A stretch of 64,000 nt of DNA from Pyrinomonadaceae bacterium. GTDB taxonomy: Bacteria; Acidobacteriota; Blastocatellia; Pyrinomonadales; Pyrinomonadaceae. Position 1 is the first letter of the stretch. Each line of letters starts with the position of its first letter. The notes below the pieces were generated by a model. That model was not told the DNA's origin and did not search any database. It saw only the letters and a list, made by a program, of their open reading frames with translations. The stretch is taken from contig JAGOBH010000004.1 of assembly GCA_017983495.1 (NCBI GenBank), positions 186,001 through 250,000 of the forward strand. The letters run 5' to 3'. Shown piece by piece: positions 53,400 to 63,221 of the stretch. The position numbers and the translations under genes were made by a program.

Positions 53400-56087
53400 A
53401 TGAATGTAAATTTGAAATCCCTTATCGGTATGTTGAACGACAACTGCCGCGAAGCTCTCGAAGGTGCCGCCGGCCTATGTCTATCGAGAACAAATTATGA
53501 CGTCGAGATCGAGCACATACTCGCGAAATTGCTCGAACAGGACAACACCGATCTGCACAAGATATGCAGTCACTATGAAGTGAGCATCGACCGGCTTGCG
53601 AAGGACGTAAATGACGCTCTTGGGCGGCTTAAAACGGGAAATACGCGGACGCCCGGCCTCAGCGATCGGCTGCCGCATTGGATACAGGACGCATGGCTAC
53701 TGGCCTCGATTGATTTTGGGGCGGCCCGTGTTCGCAGCGGCCATTTGGTGCTTGCTCTCGTGACAAATGAGAGCTTTGCCCGTATAGCTCGAGAGATCTC
53801 ACGCGAATTCAATCACATATCCGCCGAATCTCTGCAGGCGAAGTTGCTTGACATCACCGCGGACTCAGACGAAGAGAGAAGTGCTGTTTCGCTCGGTGAA
53901 TCCGGCGGTTCGTCGGATGGTTCGCCGGTTGCGAGTGGCGTTCCCGGCAAGACAAAAGCTCTTGACCAGTACACAGAGGACCTGACGGCCAAGGCAGCCG
54001 CAGGCAAGATCGATCCGATCCTAGGCCGCGAGGGCGAGATCCGCCAGATCATCGACATCCTCACGCGCCGCCGTCAGAACAACCCGATCTTGACGGGTGA
54101 AGCAGGCGTCGGTAAGACGGCGGTTGTCGAGGGTTTTGCGGCTCGTATCGCGGCCGGTGATGTTCCCGATCCGCTCAAAAACGTGATCGTCCGATCTTTA
54201 GACCTTGGCCTGCTGCAGGCTGGTGCGGGCGTCAAAGGTGAGTTTGAAAATCGTTTGAAATCGGTGATCGACGAGGTCAAATCCTCGCCTCAGCCGATAA
54301 TCATGTTTATTGACGAAGCCCACACGATGATCGGTGCTGGCGGCCAAGCCGGTCAGAACGACGCAGCGAATCTGCTCAAGCCTGCTCTGGCTCGTGGCGA
54401 GCTGAGAACGATAGCCGCAACGACGTGGGCAGAGTATAAAAAGTATTTTGAAAAAGACGCGGCTCTTGCCCGACGTTTCCAGGTCGTAAAGATCGATGAA
54501 CCGGATGAAGAAAAGGCAGTCGCGATGATGCGTGGGCTCACGGGCAAGATGGAAGAGCATCACAATGTTCGAATTCTCGACGAAGCTATCGTCGAATGCG
54601 TAAAGCTCTCATCCCGTTACATAACGGGCCGCCAGCTGCCTGACAAGAGTGTCTCGGTGCTGGATACCGCATGTGCAAAGGTGGCGATCGGTCAGGGTGC
54701 AACGCCTGCCTCGGTCGAGGACGAGACGCGACGAATACAGAATTTGAGTTCTGAGATAGAAGCTCTCGAGCGTGAACAGGTAACCGGTGCCGACCATTCG
54801 ACCCGCCTGGCAGAACTTACCGAGCGACGTTCAGCATCGGAGGCAGCACTAGCCAACCTAACGGCACAATGGGAGAAGGAAAAGGACCTCACCGAAAAGA
54901 TCCGAAATGTTCGTACTAAGCTTGAGATGTCACGGCTCGACGCCCCGGTTGCTGACACCGATGGTGCGGAATCGGCACCGGCTGAAGCCATTGACACAGA
55001 ATTCCTGAAAGCTGAGTTGAAGCGATTTAACGACGAGCTCAAACAGGTCCAGGGGGACAATCCGCTGATGCAGCCAGTCGTTAACGGACAGACCGTTGCC
55101 GAGGTCATCTCTGGCTGGACCGGAATACCTATCGGAAAGATGGTTGCCGACGAGATCAAGGCCGTGCTGAATCTGGCCGCCACGCTGCAGGAACGAGTAC
55201 TTGGCCAAAACCACGCCCTTGAGGCAATTTCTCAACGCATCAGGACGTCGCGGGCAGGCCTGACAGACCCGAAACGACCGATCGGTGTATTCATGCTTGT
55301 CGGAACATCGGGTGTTGGTAAGACCGAAACGGCACTGGCACTCGCCGACACGCTTTACGGCGGTGAACGAAATCTCATCTCGATCAATATGAGCGAGTAT
55401 CAGGAAGCCCACACTGTCTCCAGTCTAAAGGGCTCACCTCCGGGATATGTTGGCTACGGCGAAGGCGGCGTTTTGACTGAGGCCGTAAGGCGCAAACCAT
55501 ACTCGGTCGTTCTACTCGACGAGGTCGAAAAGGCTCATCCCGATGTGATGGAACTCTTCTTCCAAGTTTTCGATAAGGGTGTGCTCGAGGACGGCGAAGG
55601 CCGAGAGATCGACTTTAAGAACTGCATTATCATTCTGACGTCAAATGTCGGAACTGACACGATAATGAAACTCTGCGCTGATCCGGACACGACGCCGTCG
55701 CCCGAAGGCCTGGTAGAGGCGATCAAACCGGAAATGAACAAGGCGTTCAAACCGGCCCTGCTTGGACGTATGGTCACGGTGCCGTTCTACCCGATATCTG
55801 ACGAGATCATGCGACTGATCATCAAACTGCAGCTCGGTAAGATCAAAAAGCGTATTGCGGATAATCATGGTGCGCAATTTTCTTATGATGATTCCGTCAT
55901 AGATACGGTCGCCAAACGCTGTACGGATGTGGACAGCGGCGCACGTAACGTATATAACATTCTGACCGGAACGTTGCTGCCTGAAATGAGCGGCGAGGTG
56001 CTCTCGCGAATGGCTGCCGGCGAAGGGATCAAGCGAGTTCATGTTTCAGTCAGCGGTGAAGAGAAGTTTGTTTATGACATCACTTAG
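53400..56087 (+). CDS. clpV: T6SS sheath-recycling AAA+ ATPase ClpV (TssH)
   Basis: An 895-residue ClpB-like unfoldase. The N-domain (1-150) is that of ClpV. Two AAA+ modules follow, with Walker A motifs GEAGVGKTA (about 233) and GTSGVGKTE (about 636), Walker B segments ([22 protein letters not shown]) and a ClpB-type middle domain (about 430-540). No ClpP-binding loop is seen. It disassembles contracted TssB/TssC sheath. GGAGAAAT lies upstream of the ATG. The next gene starts five bases after its stop. Confidence 0.96.
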   Translation: MNVNLKSLIGMLNDNCREALEGAAGLCLSRTNYDVEIEHILAKLLEQDNTDLHKICSHYEVSIDRLAKDVNDALGRLKTGNTRTPGLSDRLPHWIQDAWLLASIDFGAARVRSGHLVLALVTNESFARIAREISREFNHISAESLQAKLLDITADSDEERSAVSLGESGGSSDGSPVASGVPGKTKALDQYTEDLTAKAAAGKIDPILGREGEIRQIIDILTRRRQNNPILTGEAGVGKTAVVEGFAARIAAGDVPDPLKNVIVRSLDLGLLQAGAGVKGEFENRLKSVIDEVKSSPQPIIMFIDEAHTMIGAGGQAGQNDAANLLKPALARGELRTIAATTWAEYKKYFEKDAALARRFQVVKIDEPDEEKAVAMMRGLTGKMEEHHNVRILDEAIVECVKLSSRYITGRQLPDKSVSVLDTACAKVAIGQGATPASVEDETRRIQNLSSEIEALEREQVTGADHSTRLAELTERRSASEAALANLTAQWEKEKDLTEKIRNVRTKLEMSRLDAPVADTDGAESAPAEAIDTEFLKAELKRFNDELKQVQGDNPLMQPVVNGQTVAEVISGWTGIPIGKMVADEIKAVLNLAATLQERVLGQNHALEAISQRIRTSRAGLTDPKRPIGVFMLVGTSGVGKTETALALADTLYGGERNLISINMSEYQEAHTVSSLKGSPPGYVGYGEGGVLTEAVRRKPYSVVLLDEVEKAHPDVMELFFQVFDKGVLEDGEGREIDFKNCIIILTSNVGTDTIMKLCADPDTTPSPEGLVEAIKPEMNKAFKPALLGRMVTVPFYPISDEIMRLIIKLQLGKIKKRIADNHGAQFSYDDSVIDTVAKRCTDVDSGARNVYNILTGTLLPEMSGEVLSRMAAGEGIKRVHVSVSGEEKFVYDIT

Positions 56088-56092
56088 CATCT

Positions 56093-56692
56093 ATGCCGGT
56101 TAATGTTCTAGTCCATGACACACGGCTCGAGGGCCGCACACCAGTATCGACCGCAGCAACCATAGCGTTCGAGGTCGGTGACGACACTCCGATCAGCGAG
56201 TTTTTCGAGCGGTTGGTTCGAATCGCGGACGAGAACGGTGGCATTGGTGTGCTGTATATGATGGCCCACGGCGTGACAGTACTTGATATTGACACAACAG
56301 CGATATTGTTTTGTCATGAATTGATCAGTTTTCGGAACGTCCATCTTTTCCAGCAATTGAGGGATAAGGTCGACCGAATTGTATTGTTTGCCTGTCACAC
56401 TGCCGAGACATCTATGACCCGACACGGTGACGGTGATGAACTTTGTAGACATATCGCCATGAATGCACACGCGGAGGTAACAGCGGCACGAGAGGTGCAA
56501 ACTTATTCTCGTCTCGAACGCTGTACCTTGATCTTTTGCGACGAGTCGCCGATCGAATACGGCGAATGGGAAGGACCTGTCGTGGTTTACGGCAGAGACG
56601 GTAACATCATTACCGAGTTTCAGAACCCCAGCGTGTGGTACGACACCGATGGTGACGTGCATGACCCGAGGCTTGAACCGCGGCCACACTGA
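56093..56692 (+). CDS. caspase/CHAT-fold-like protein in the T6SS operon
   Basis: A 199-residue protein not known to be a T6SS core part. The middle has the pattern of clan CD cysteine proteases and their relatives: a hydrophobic strand ending in the histidine (GVLYMMAH59G), about 40 residues later a strand ending in the cysteine (RIVLFAC101HTAE), then AHAEVTAAREVQTYS, as in CHAT and DUF4347-like proteins. An acidic, Tyr-rich C-terminus follows. No signal peptide. It begins five bases after clpV and is 67 bases before vgrG. It may be a protease, an inactive scaffold or a cargo. The fold call was made by eye. Confidence 0.6.
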   Translation: MPVNVLVHDTRLEGRTPVSTAATIAFEVGDDTPISEFFERLVRIADENGGIGVLYMMAHGVTVLDIDTTAILFCHELISFRNVHLFQQLRDKVDRIVLFACHTAETSMTRHGDGDELCRHIAMNAHAEVTAAREVQTYSRLERCTLIFCDESPIEYGEWEGPVVVYGRDGNIITEFQNPSVWYDTDGDVHDPRLEPRPH

Positions 56693-56759
56693 CCGCAAAA
56701 GTTTGTGAAACCATACGTCTACTTATGCGTCCACCACACTGAGGACCGCTGAGGACATT

Positions 56760-58901
56760 ATGCCGACGACCCAGGAAGGAAGATTATTAAAGGTTGCGAC
56801 ACCGCTTGCAGAGGATTTTCTGCTGATCAAGCGGATCCGTTCCCGCGAGGCATTGTCGCAGCTTTTCCGCTTCGACCTCGAACTGCTTCACGAAGAAGAA
56901 GAGGAAGGCACTGAGGCAACACTGGTTGACCCTCAGGCGATTCTCGGTCAATCGATGACGGTCGTCGCTAGCCAGGTTGATGGCGCCGAGCGGTACTTTA
57001 ACGGGATCTGCGTTGATTTCACGCAAGGTAATCGCAATACTCGTTTTTCCAAATACCAGGCGTCACTTGTTCCAAAAGTATGGCTCTTGACACAGGTATC
57101 GCAAAGCCGAATATTTCAGAATCTGTCAGTTCCTGACATTCTTCGAAAGGTTTTCGACGGGTTCGAATTTGCAATCGAGGTTCAGGGCACGTTCCAGCCT
57201 CGTAATTACTGCGTTCAATATCGCGAGACGGACTGGAATTTTGCCTCACGCTTAATGGAAGAAGAAGGCATTTTCTTCTATTTCGAACACACTTCGACGT
57301 CGCACAAGATGATAATTGCGAACAGCACAAGTTCGCATCGTGAGTGTCCCAGCAAAGCCTCGATCCCTTTCATACGCGACATTTCGGTCGAAGCTGATGA
57401 GTGGGCCGGTAGTATTTTCACATGGCGGTCCGCAAATCGGCTTAGGGCTGGCAAATTTTCGTTACGCGACCACAATTTCGAGTTACCTACTAACAATCAA
57501 GAAACTGAGCAGTTGAGCCGATTCAATATTGGGGGCAATCAGAATCTTGAGATCTACGATTACCCTGGCGAATTTGCGAAACGTTTTGACGGGATCGATT
57601 CAGGCGGTGGTGAGCAAGCAAGCGAACTACAGAAAATATTTGATGATCGACAGCGCACCGTTACTATCCGCCAGCAAGAGTTGGATGTTGCGTACAAAAG
57701 CAGTTACGGCACTTCGAATTGCTGCGCATTGACCGCCGGCTATCGCTTTGAGCTAACGGCTCACCCAACTTCCGACAATAATCGGAACCATATCCTGGTC
57801 TCAGTAGAGACTGAGGCGGTCCAGTCGCCGGGTTACATCTCGGACGACACGATCTCGAATTCCTATAACGTAACGTTTTCATGCCTCCCGCAAGGTGAGG
57901 GCCAGGCACCGTTTCGTCCGATGCGACGGGCTGAAAAACCGATTGTGCAGGGCAGCCAAACCGCGACTGTCGTTGGACCATCTGGCGAAGAGATATTTAC
58001 CGACAAGTACGGCCGCGTAAAGGTTCAGTTCAGATGGGACCGAGAAGGTCAGGCTAACGCCAGTTCGTCGTGCTGGATCCGCGTCGTCCAGACATGGGCC
58101 GGCAAGAAATGGGGCACGATGTTCATTCCGCGAATCGGAATGGAGGTCGTCGTTGATTTCTTAGAGGGAGATCCGGATCAGCCGATCATTACCGGCTGCG
58201 TTTATAACGCGGAGACAATGCCGCCTTACACTCTGCCCGACGAAAAGACCAAATCGACGATCAAGACGGATTCGAGCAAGGGCGGCAACGGATTTAACGA
58301 GCTGCGATTCGAGGACAAAAAGGGCTCGGAGCAGATCTTTATTCACGCTGAGAAGGATAAAGACGTTCGAGTCAAAAACGACCTAAAGGAGCTGATCAAA
58401 CATGACCGGCACTTGATCATCGAAAATGATCAATACGAAAAGGTCAAAAAAGATAAGCACTTACAGGTTACCGGCGATCATAACGAAAAGATCGGCGGAA
58501 CGATGTCGCTCAACGTTGGCAGCGACCTGCAGGAGAAAGTTTCGCAGAACTATGCCCTCGACGCCGGCACTGAGGTGCATATCAAAGCCGGGATGAAGGC
58601 CGTGATCGAGGCCGGCACGCAATTGACGCTAAAGGTCGGCGGGAACTTTGTCGATATCAGCCCAGCGGGCGTAACGATAAAGGGCACGATGGTACTCATC
58701 AATAGTGGTGGTGCCGCTGGTTCCGGCTCAGGATCTAGTCCCGACGCTCCGAAAGATCCAAAGGAAGCTGACACGGCCGTTCCGGGCCAGAGGGTCACCC
58801 CGCCGCAACCTTCGCCACCGGTCAAACCGAAGAATTACGGTGCGATGGCCAAGGCACTGAAGAATGCGGCCCACAGTGGTGCTCCGTTCTGCGATATATG
58901 A
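56760..58901 (+). CDS. vgrG: T6SS spike protein VgrG (TssI)
   Basis: A 713-residue VgrG. Residues 1-370 are the gp27-like part (FLLIKRIRSREALSQLFRFDLEL, shortened to RIRSREALSQLFRFDLE; CVQYRETDWNFASRLMEEEG). The gp5-like OB domain follows (TDKYGRVKVQFRWDREG, SSCWIRV, FIPRIGMEVVVDFLEGDPDQP), then a beta-helix needle with VKNDLKE and EKVKKDKHLQV-type repeats. The C-terminal tail of about 55 residues is Pro-rich and ends in AAHSGAPFCDI, a tail type seen in VgrGs that carry separate cargo. No fused enzyme domain is present. Confidence 0.96.
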   Translation: MPTTQEGRLLKVATPLAEDFLLIKRIRSREALSQLFRFDLELLHEEEEEGTEATLVDPQAILGQSMTVVASQVDGAERYFNGICVDFTQGNRNTRFSKYQASLVPKVWLLTQVSQSRIFQNLSVPDILRKVFDGFEFAIEVQGTFQPRNYCVQYRETDWNFASRLMEEEGIFFYFEHTSTSHKMIIANSTSSHRECPSKASIPFIRDISVEADEWAGSIFTWRSANRLRAGKFSLRDHNFELPTNNQETEQLSRFNIGGNQNLEIYDYPGEFAKRFDGIDSGGGEQASELQKIFDDRQRTVTIRQQELDVAYKSSYGTSNCCALTAGYRFELTAHPTSDNNRNHILVSVETEAVQSPGYISDDTISNSYNVTFSCLPQGEGQAPFRPMRRAEKPIVQGSQTATVVGPSGEEIFTDKYGRVKVQFRWDREGQANASSSCWIRVVQTWAGKKWGTMFIPRIGMEVVVDFLEGDPDQPIITGCVYNAETMPPYTLPDEKTKSTIKTDSSKGGNGFNELRFEDKKGSEQIFIHAEKDKDVRVKNDLKELIKHDRHLIIENDQYEKVKKDKHLQVTGDHNEKIGGTMSLNVGSDLQEKVSQNYALDAGTEVHIKAGMKAVIEAGTQLTLKVGGNFVDISPAGVTIKGTMVLINSGGAAGSGSGSSPDAPKDPKEADTAVPGQRVTPPQPSPPVKPKNYGAMAKALKNAAHSGAPFCDI

Positions 58902-58945
58902 CCAACGTGATTTTTTGGCCCGTGTGGCCAAACTTGTAAAGTAAA

Positions 58946-59464
58946 ATGAATAAAGCAGACTTTCAGAATCAGCTTTTCACTGGCCGTACGCATGTATTTG
59001 CGATACTCGATGGGGCGTCGATCGACGGCCTGTTGACGAAACTGTACGAAATGCAGCCGCCAAATTATTGCTTGTTCCGTGGCGAGCTTTCACCTGACGT
59101 AGCTGAAACGGCCCCTTATTTGGTAGGACTGGTGGCCGGTTCTCAGTTTTCTGAATGGCTATTCAAGGGTCATTTTGGCAAACATTGGGGCATCTTTGCT
59201 CTATCCAGGCAATCGATCACGGAAATGCGCAAGCACTTTCGGGCATTGGTTAAGGTGCATGACGAAGAAGGCAAGGCGATGATATTCAGATTCTACGATC
59301 CCAGGGTATTAAGCCAATACCTGCCTACCTGTGAGCCAGATGAGCTAAAGGCGTTTTTCGGAAAGGTTGACGCATTTTTTTCCGAATCGCCAGATGGTAA
59401 GAAGATGTCGAGATTTACGATTGAGAATGGAACTCTGGGACAGTTTGAACTCGGAGAGAAATGA
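58946..59464 (+). CDS. DUF4123 T6SS effector chaperone (Tap/TEC)
   Basis: A 172-residue protein with the DUF4123 pattern: YLVGLVAGSQFSEWLF in the middle, then HWGIFALSRQSITEMRKHFRALV (shortened to WGIFALSRQSITEMRKHF) and FRFYDPRVLSQYLPTCEP, where FRFYDPRV is the family's hallmark. DUF4123 proteins load a specific effector onto VgrG. It lies directly between vgrG and the PAAR gene, so its client is likely among the downstream cargo proteins. Confidence 0.92.
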   Translation: MNKADFQNQLFTGRTHVFAILDGASIDGLLTKLYEMQPPNYCLFRGELSPDVAETAPYLVGLVAGSQFSEWLFKGHFGKHWGIFALSRQSITEMRKHFRALVKVHDEEGKAMIFRFYDPRVLSQYLPTCEPDELKAFFGKVDAFFSESPDGKKMSRFTIENGTLGQFELGEK

Positions 59465-59470
59465 GGAAAT

Positions 59471-59971
59471 ATGCCGACAGGACCCGCAGCCCGCATTACA
59501 GATAATGTAATGCACCCATTACCACCCGTATTGACGCCAGGTCCCGGGAGTTCAAACGTCTTGATCGGTTTTTTGCCGGCGTGGCGAGGAATTCCGGCTG
59601 CTGCCGCTGCCGCATTGCAGGCTGCAAAGCAGGCTTCGGACATCGCAATTCAAACCGCCCAGGCAGCCACGACCGCTGCTGCCGGCACGCCGGGAGCACC
59701 GGCCGCGTATGCTGCAGAGCAGGCCGCGAAAGCTGCGGCCCTGGCATCGCTAAGCTCGATGGTGAGCGGAATGGCAGGAATGTCGGATATTCACGCGTGC
59801 GTAACGCCATCGCCGGTCCCGCCGCATGGCCCGGGTGTCGTCATAGACGGTTCGGCGACCGTTTTGATAAACAACATGCCAGCTTGCCGCATGGGCGACA
59901 CAATTCTCGAACCACTCGGCCCCCCGAACAAGATCACAAAGGGTGAGTCGACGGTTATTATTGGCGGGTAG
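59471..59971 (+). CDS. PAAR-repeat spike tip protein with Ala-rich insert
   Basis: A 166-residue protein. The N-terminus MPTGPAARITDNVMHP is the first PAAR motif. The middle (about 42-95) is an Ala-rich helical insert. Residues 105-166 hold the rest of the PAAR fold (SDIHACVTP, GSATVLINNMPACRMGDTI, GESTVIIGG). PAAR proteins cap VgrG and sharpen the tip. No toxin domain is fused, so this is the adaptor form. It starts six bases after the DUF4123 gene. Confidence 0.93.
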   Translation: MPTGPAARITDNVMHPLPPVLTPGPGSSNVLIGFLPAWRGIPAAAAAALQAAKQASDIAIQTAQAATTAAAGTPGAPAAYAAEQAAKAAALASLSSMVSGMAGMSDIHACVTPSPVPPHGPGVVIDGSATVLINNMPACRMGDTILEPLGPPNKITKGESTVIIGG

Positions 59972-59994
59972 ATTGTCCGGAGAATGCAAATGCG

Positions 59995-60771
59995 ATGTTG
60001 GTAATTCGAAAAGAACAAATTGAACAGCTTGGTGCAGGGGCTCTCCGTGCCTTCGAAGATGAGATGGTCGCTCATCTCGCTGAATTCTCGCCACCTCTGT
60101 ATAAGGTTATCAAGGATGATCAACTTCGCGAGGCGGTTCGATTCGGCATAGCGCAGTCGGAAAGATATGGTTTCAAATTGCGTGGCCCGATTCGGTTGTA
60201 TCTCGAAATGATGTTGCTTTTCGGCAGTCATTTCGATACAGACCCCCAATATCCATGGGCAAGAGAGATCCTGATCGATCGGCACTCGATGCCCGAGATG
60301 CAGCGTGCGGAATTACTTTGCGAGAAGATAACTGACTTTCAGGAGAAGGTCTCCGGCCCTAACGGGGAAAATACACGAAAGGCACTTGAAGGCTTGCAGA
60401 TTATCGGCCGTAATCCGCTGGATCTTTCTCCCGTCGATTTTGATGAATCTATCCGGCGTGAGATCTATCGAGTTTTTCCACAGAAGGTGGAATATATTGG
60501 ACTCGACAATTTGCGTAAGCTCATCCGTGACGGTCGGAAGGAAGCTAAGAGCTACGAGTTTCCAGTGACAAGCGGCGAAACGTTGATGATCGTTTTGAAA
60601 TTCGCCTTCGGACACGGCTGTGCAAATGACGGGTTATATCCCTGGATCGGTCGGACGCTGAGAGATGATAAGATCATGACTCCGGCGGCGAGGGCTGAGC
60701 GTTTAGAAAAAAAATCGGTCACATGGCTCGATCATGTGCTAAAAGGTTCACTTGGTGAGGAACAGATATGA
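59995..60771 (+). CDS. T6SS-associated protein made of two copies of a YPW-type helical domain
   Basis: A 258-residue all-helical protein. Its first half resembles a family often encoded beside PAAR genes (IEQLGAGALRAFEDEMVAHL, LREAVRFGIAQSERYGF, FDTDPQYPWAREIL). By eye, residues 41-115 repeat as 166-248: LREAVRFG..QSERYGF matches LRKLIRDG..AKSYEF, and DPQYPWAREIL matches DGLYPWIGRTL. A duplicated domain is unusual for this family. The role is unknown; candidates are a chaperone or adaptor for the metallopeptidase cargo, whose start codon overlaps its stop by four bases. Confidence 0.7.
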   Translation: MLVIRKEQIEQLGAGALRAFEDEMVAHLAEFSPPLYKVIKDDQLREAVRFGIAQSERYGFKLRGPIRLYLEMMLLFGSHFDTDPQYPWAREILIDRHSMPEMQRAELLCEKITDFQEKVSGPNGENTRKALEGLQIIGRNPLDLSPVDFDESIRREIYRVFPQKVEYIGLDNLRKLIRDGRKEAKSYEFPVTSGETLMIVLKFAFGHGCANDGLYPWIGRTLRDDKIMTPAARAERLEKKSVTWLDHVLKGSLGEEQI

Positions 60772-62225
60772 GTAAACCCACAGCACCAACGCCTCCGAGT
60801 TCCGGTAACGGCGGGTCCCCTGCCGGAGGTAGCGGCGGAGCCGCTTGTTGTCCAACTGATTTCGTTTTGACCCCGTGCCGGATCGTGAAGGTTGGCGGCT
60901 CGCTACAGATATCGGCATCCGAACTTGACGGTTTTTCCGCCGGTACATACGAATGGACATCCTCGAGTACGAAGATCAGGCTTACAAATCCGAATTCCTC
61001 GACCGTAACGGTTGAGGCACTAGCTAATCCAAGTGCAAGCCGTGAGGCTGAGGTCATAACGGTTACCCGAACCGCTGCAGGTTGTTCGCCGGTCACAAAA
61101 ACCGCTAAGGTTACGGTTGCAAAAGTCACGTTTTCTGCTGCTGCCGGCGATAAGAACAAATTCGGTTATGACAATTTCGACACACCGGCCAACACGTTGG
61201 ACGATCATGTATGTGTAAAAAGATCGGACCGGACTGAATTGCATGTTGAGATCGAGGGCGGAGCCAACGGCGGGGACTTTGATTTTGTCTGTGACGATCC
61301 GGCAATATGTCTGCCGAGTGTTCCGGGCCCGACTGCATCATTCGATCTGACGTTAAACGCCGGAGCACACGATAAGGCTGAAACGACACTGCATGCAAAA
61401 TCAAAATGCCCGTCCGCCGAATCGTTTACCCAGATCCAAGTTCATGTTTACAAAGAGAAAGTCGTCGAGGTAGTTGTCGCAAAGATCGACGCTACGGCAG
61501 CCGGAAACAATCTCCGTTTCCCTACCGCAGATTATGCGGCCCATGCAACACCGGCTAATGACAAGTTGAAAGAAGCAGTGGTCAAATACGAAATAACCAA
61601 CTATGACCCTGCAAATGCAGTAACTCCGGTTGCCCTTGCCGGTGGTGCCGCGACCGTAACTTATGACATAGCTGCCGGTGGCGGAGCAGACCTTACTGCT
61701 ATCGCTACAGCGATGACAGGAACAGGTACAAAGACCAGGGTGGCAATTATCCGCGATATGAAATCAGTCTACTATTTAAGTGCTGATACAGCCATTGGTG
61801 CGACGTCTGTTACCGTCACGGACGGTTCAACGTTTTTTCAAGTCGGCAACACACCGCCAATTGGGACCGGGGCAAACCAGGAAACTCTAACAATTACCGC
61901 ACTTGCAGGAAATACGATAACCTGTGCTCCATTGACGAAGGCTCACGCTGCTGGGGATACGATCGAATTTCCCGCTGCCGGATGGAGCAGTGATCCGATC
62001 CTGATTATTGAAGGCAGTGCGTCTTTGGATGTCACAAAATGGACCGTCCTCCATGAAGTTGGACATGCTGCCCTCAGTCTTAGCGATATTATTGACCGGA
62101 CGGATTTCATGCATTTCTCTCAATCATGGACCGATTACCGTTTGCGCTATTGTCCGCGAACCAAAAATTATCCTGCTGGTACAGCTGATACCGAAAATCA
62201 GTGGGATACGATTCCGCGAACTTGA
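60768..62225 (+). CDS. putative T6SS cargo effector with a C-terminal zincin (HEVGH) motif
   Basis: A 485-residue protein without a signal peptide. It opens with a Pro/Gly-rich stretch and two cysteines (AACCPTDF), followed by several Ig-like beta segments (about 45-260). The C-terminal part has the zinc motif H429-E-V-G-H433, then F447-M-H449-F, giving a plausible third ligand or Met-turn. This pattern occurs in matrix-type metallopeptidases. The gene overlaps the previous one (ATGA) and follows the vgrG-DUF4123-PAAR set, which is the usual place for cargo. Catalytic activity is inferred from motif alone. Confidence 0.6.
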   Translation: MSKPTAPTPPSSGNGGSPAGGSGGAACCPTDFVLTPCRIVKVGGSLQISASELDGFSAGTYEWTSSSTKIRLTNPNSSTVTVEALANPSASREAEVITVTRTAAGCSPVTKTAKVTVAKVTFSAAAGDKNKFGYDNFDTPANTLDDHVCVKRSDRTELHVEIEGGANGGDFDFVCDDPAICLPSVPGPTASFDLTLNAGAHDKAETTLHAKSKCPSAESFTQIQVHVYKEKVVEVVVAKIDATAAGNNLRFPTADYAAHATPANDKLKEAVVKYEITNYDPANAVTPVALAGGAATVTYDIAAGGGADLTAIATAMTGTGTKTRVAIIRDMKSVYYLSADTAIGATSVTVTDGSTFFQVGNTPPIGTGANQETLTITALAGNTITCAPLTKAHAAGDTIEFPAAGWSSDPILIIEGSASLDVTKWTVLHEVGHAALSLSDIIDRTDFMHFSQSWTDYRLRYCPRTKNYPAGTADTENQWDTIPRT

Positions 62226-62237
62226 TAAAGAGAACTT

Positions 62238-63221
62238 ATGTTAAGGATCGCATTACTTTTGATGCTTCTCCCAGTACTTCTTGCACAGGAGGCTGGTTGC
62301 GAAAAGACCACGAGGAACACTATGTCAACAAGTGCTCAGGATTATATTGCCGCATTTAAGCGAGGCGAGGCTTTCGTCCCGCCTTCGAAAGGTGTGTTTA
62401 TTAACGGTCAACCTGACGAGTCCGCTTTAAAGTTACTCGAAAGAGAATTGCCGGAGGGTGACCCCCGTGTCCGGGAGAACATCGTTAAGCTGCTGGTGGA
62501 CATGGGCCGTACTTCGGATTCGCTTACTCCAAAGGGTGCCGACGTGTTGAGACATCCCCGAATCCTTGAAATACTTGCCGGACCCGGACTGGCCAAGCCT
62601 GATCTTGGTCGCGAAGCCGCGATTGAAGCCTTGCGAAAACTCGCCACCGCACCAGACCTAGCCCGATTTGACGGCGCTTTCACAAACGCGTTGGCAGATG
62701 AACCCACCACCGAGGGTTTTCTTCTAGTAGCAAAGGCAAAGGCAAGAAAGGCGTCTGATCTACTAGAAAGACTGATAAAACTCCCAAAATGGCAGAATAA
62801 CGAAGCTGCTTTTATTGCTCGTGGAGCTCTCGGGTCGAAGGAAGACGAAGATAGATTCCTTGCGGTCGCAGCCGCCGCGACTACGGGAGAAGCACTTGCG
62901 AAAGCACTCAGCCCGCTGGCTCTAATGGGAACACCTCGGAGCCTAAAAGTGATTGCCGAACGGCTACGCTCGCCGCTTACAATCGAAATCTCGGGACATA
63001 TGCCCGGCAAAAGCGAAAAGTCGGTGCGCCTGAATGTTCTGGATGCATTGCTTTACAATTTTCCGGATCAGCCGGTGCTATATCCAAACAATATCAATCG
63101 CGATGAGGATTATCGGGCAGCCGAGCGTTTTTGTACGGACACTTTAGGAGTGGTCTATAAGGATCCCCCACCGCCTTTCTTTAAGTTTCGCAATTCGCCG
63201 CCGCAGCCGATGCGTCAATAA
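62238..63221 (+). CDS. exported helical-repeat protein, candidate immunity protein
   Basis: A 327-residue protein with an N-terminal hydrophobic signal (MLRIALLLMLLPVLLAQ). The cysteine at about position 21 lacks a perfect lipobox. The mature part is alpha-helical with HEAT-like units (REAAIEALRKLATAPD, DRFLAVAAAATTGEALAKAL, TPRSLKVIAERLRSP). It would be periplasmic, where a peptide-cutting or wall-acting effector would be delivered. Its place 12 bases after the HEVGH gene makes it the best immunity candidate, but no family match supports this. Confidence 0.5.
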   Translation: MLRIALLLMLLPVLLAQEAGCEKTTRNTMSTSAQDYIAAFKRGEAFVPPSKGVFINGQPDESALKLLERELPEGDPRVRENIVKLLVDMGRTSDSLTPKGADVLRHPRILEILAGPGLAKPDLGREAAIEALRKLATAPDLARFDGAFTNALADEPTTEGFLLVAKAKARKASDLLERLIKLPKWQNNEAAFIARGALGSKEDEDRFLAVAAAATTGEALAKALSPLALMGTPRSLKVIAERLRSPLTIEISGHMPGKSEKSVRLNVLDALLYNFPDQPVLYPNNINRDEDYRAAERFCTDTLGVVYKDPPPPFFKFRNSPPQPMRQ

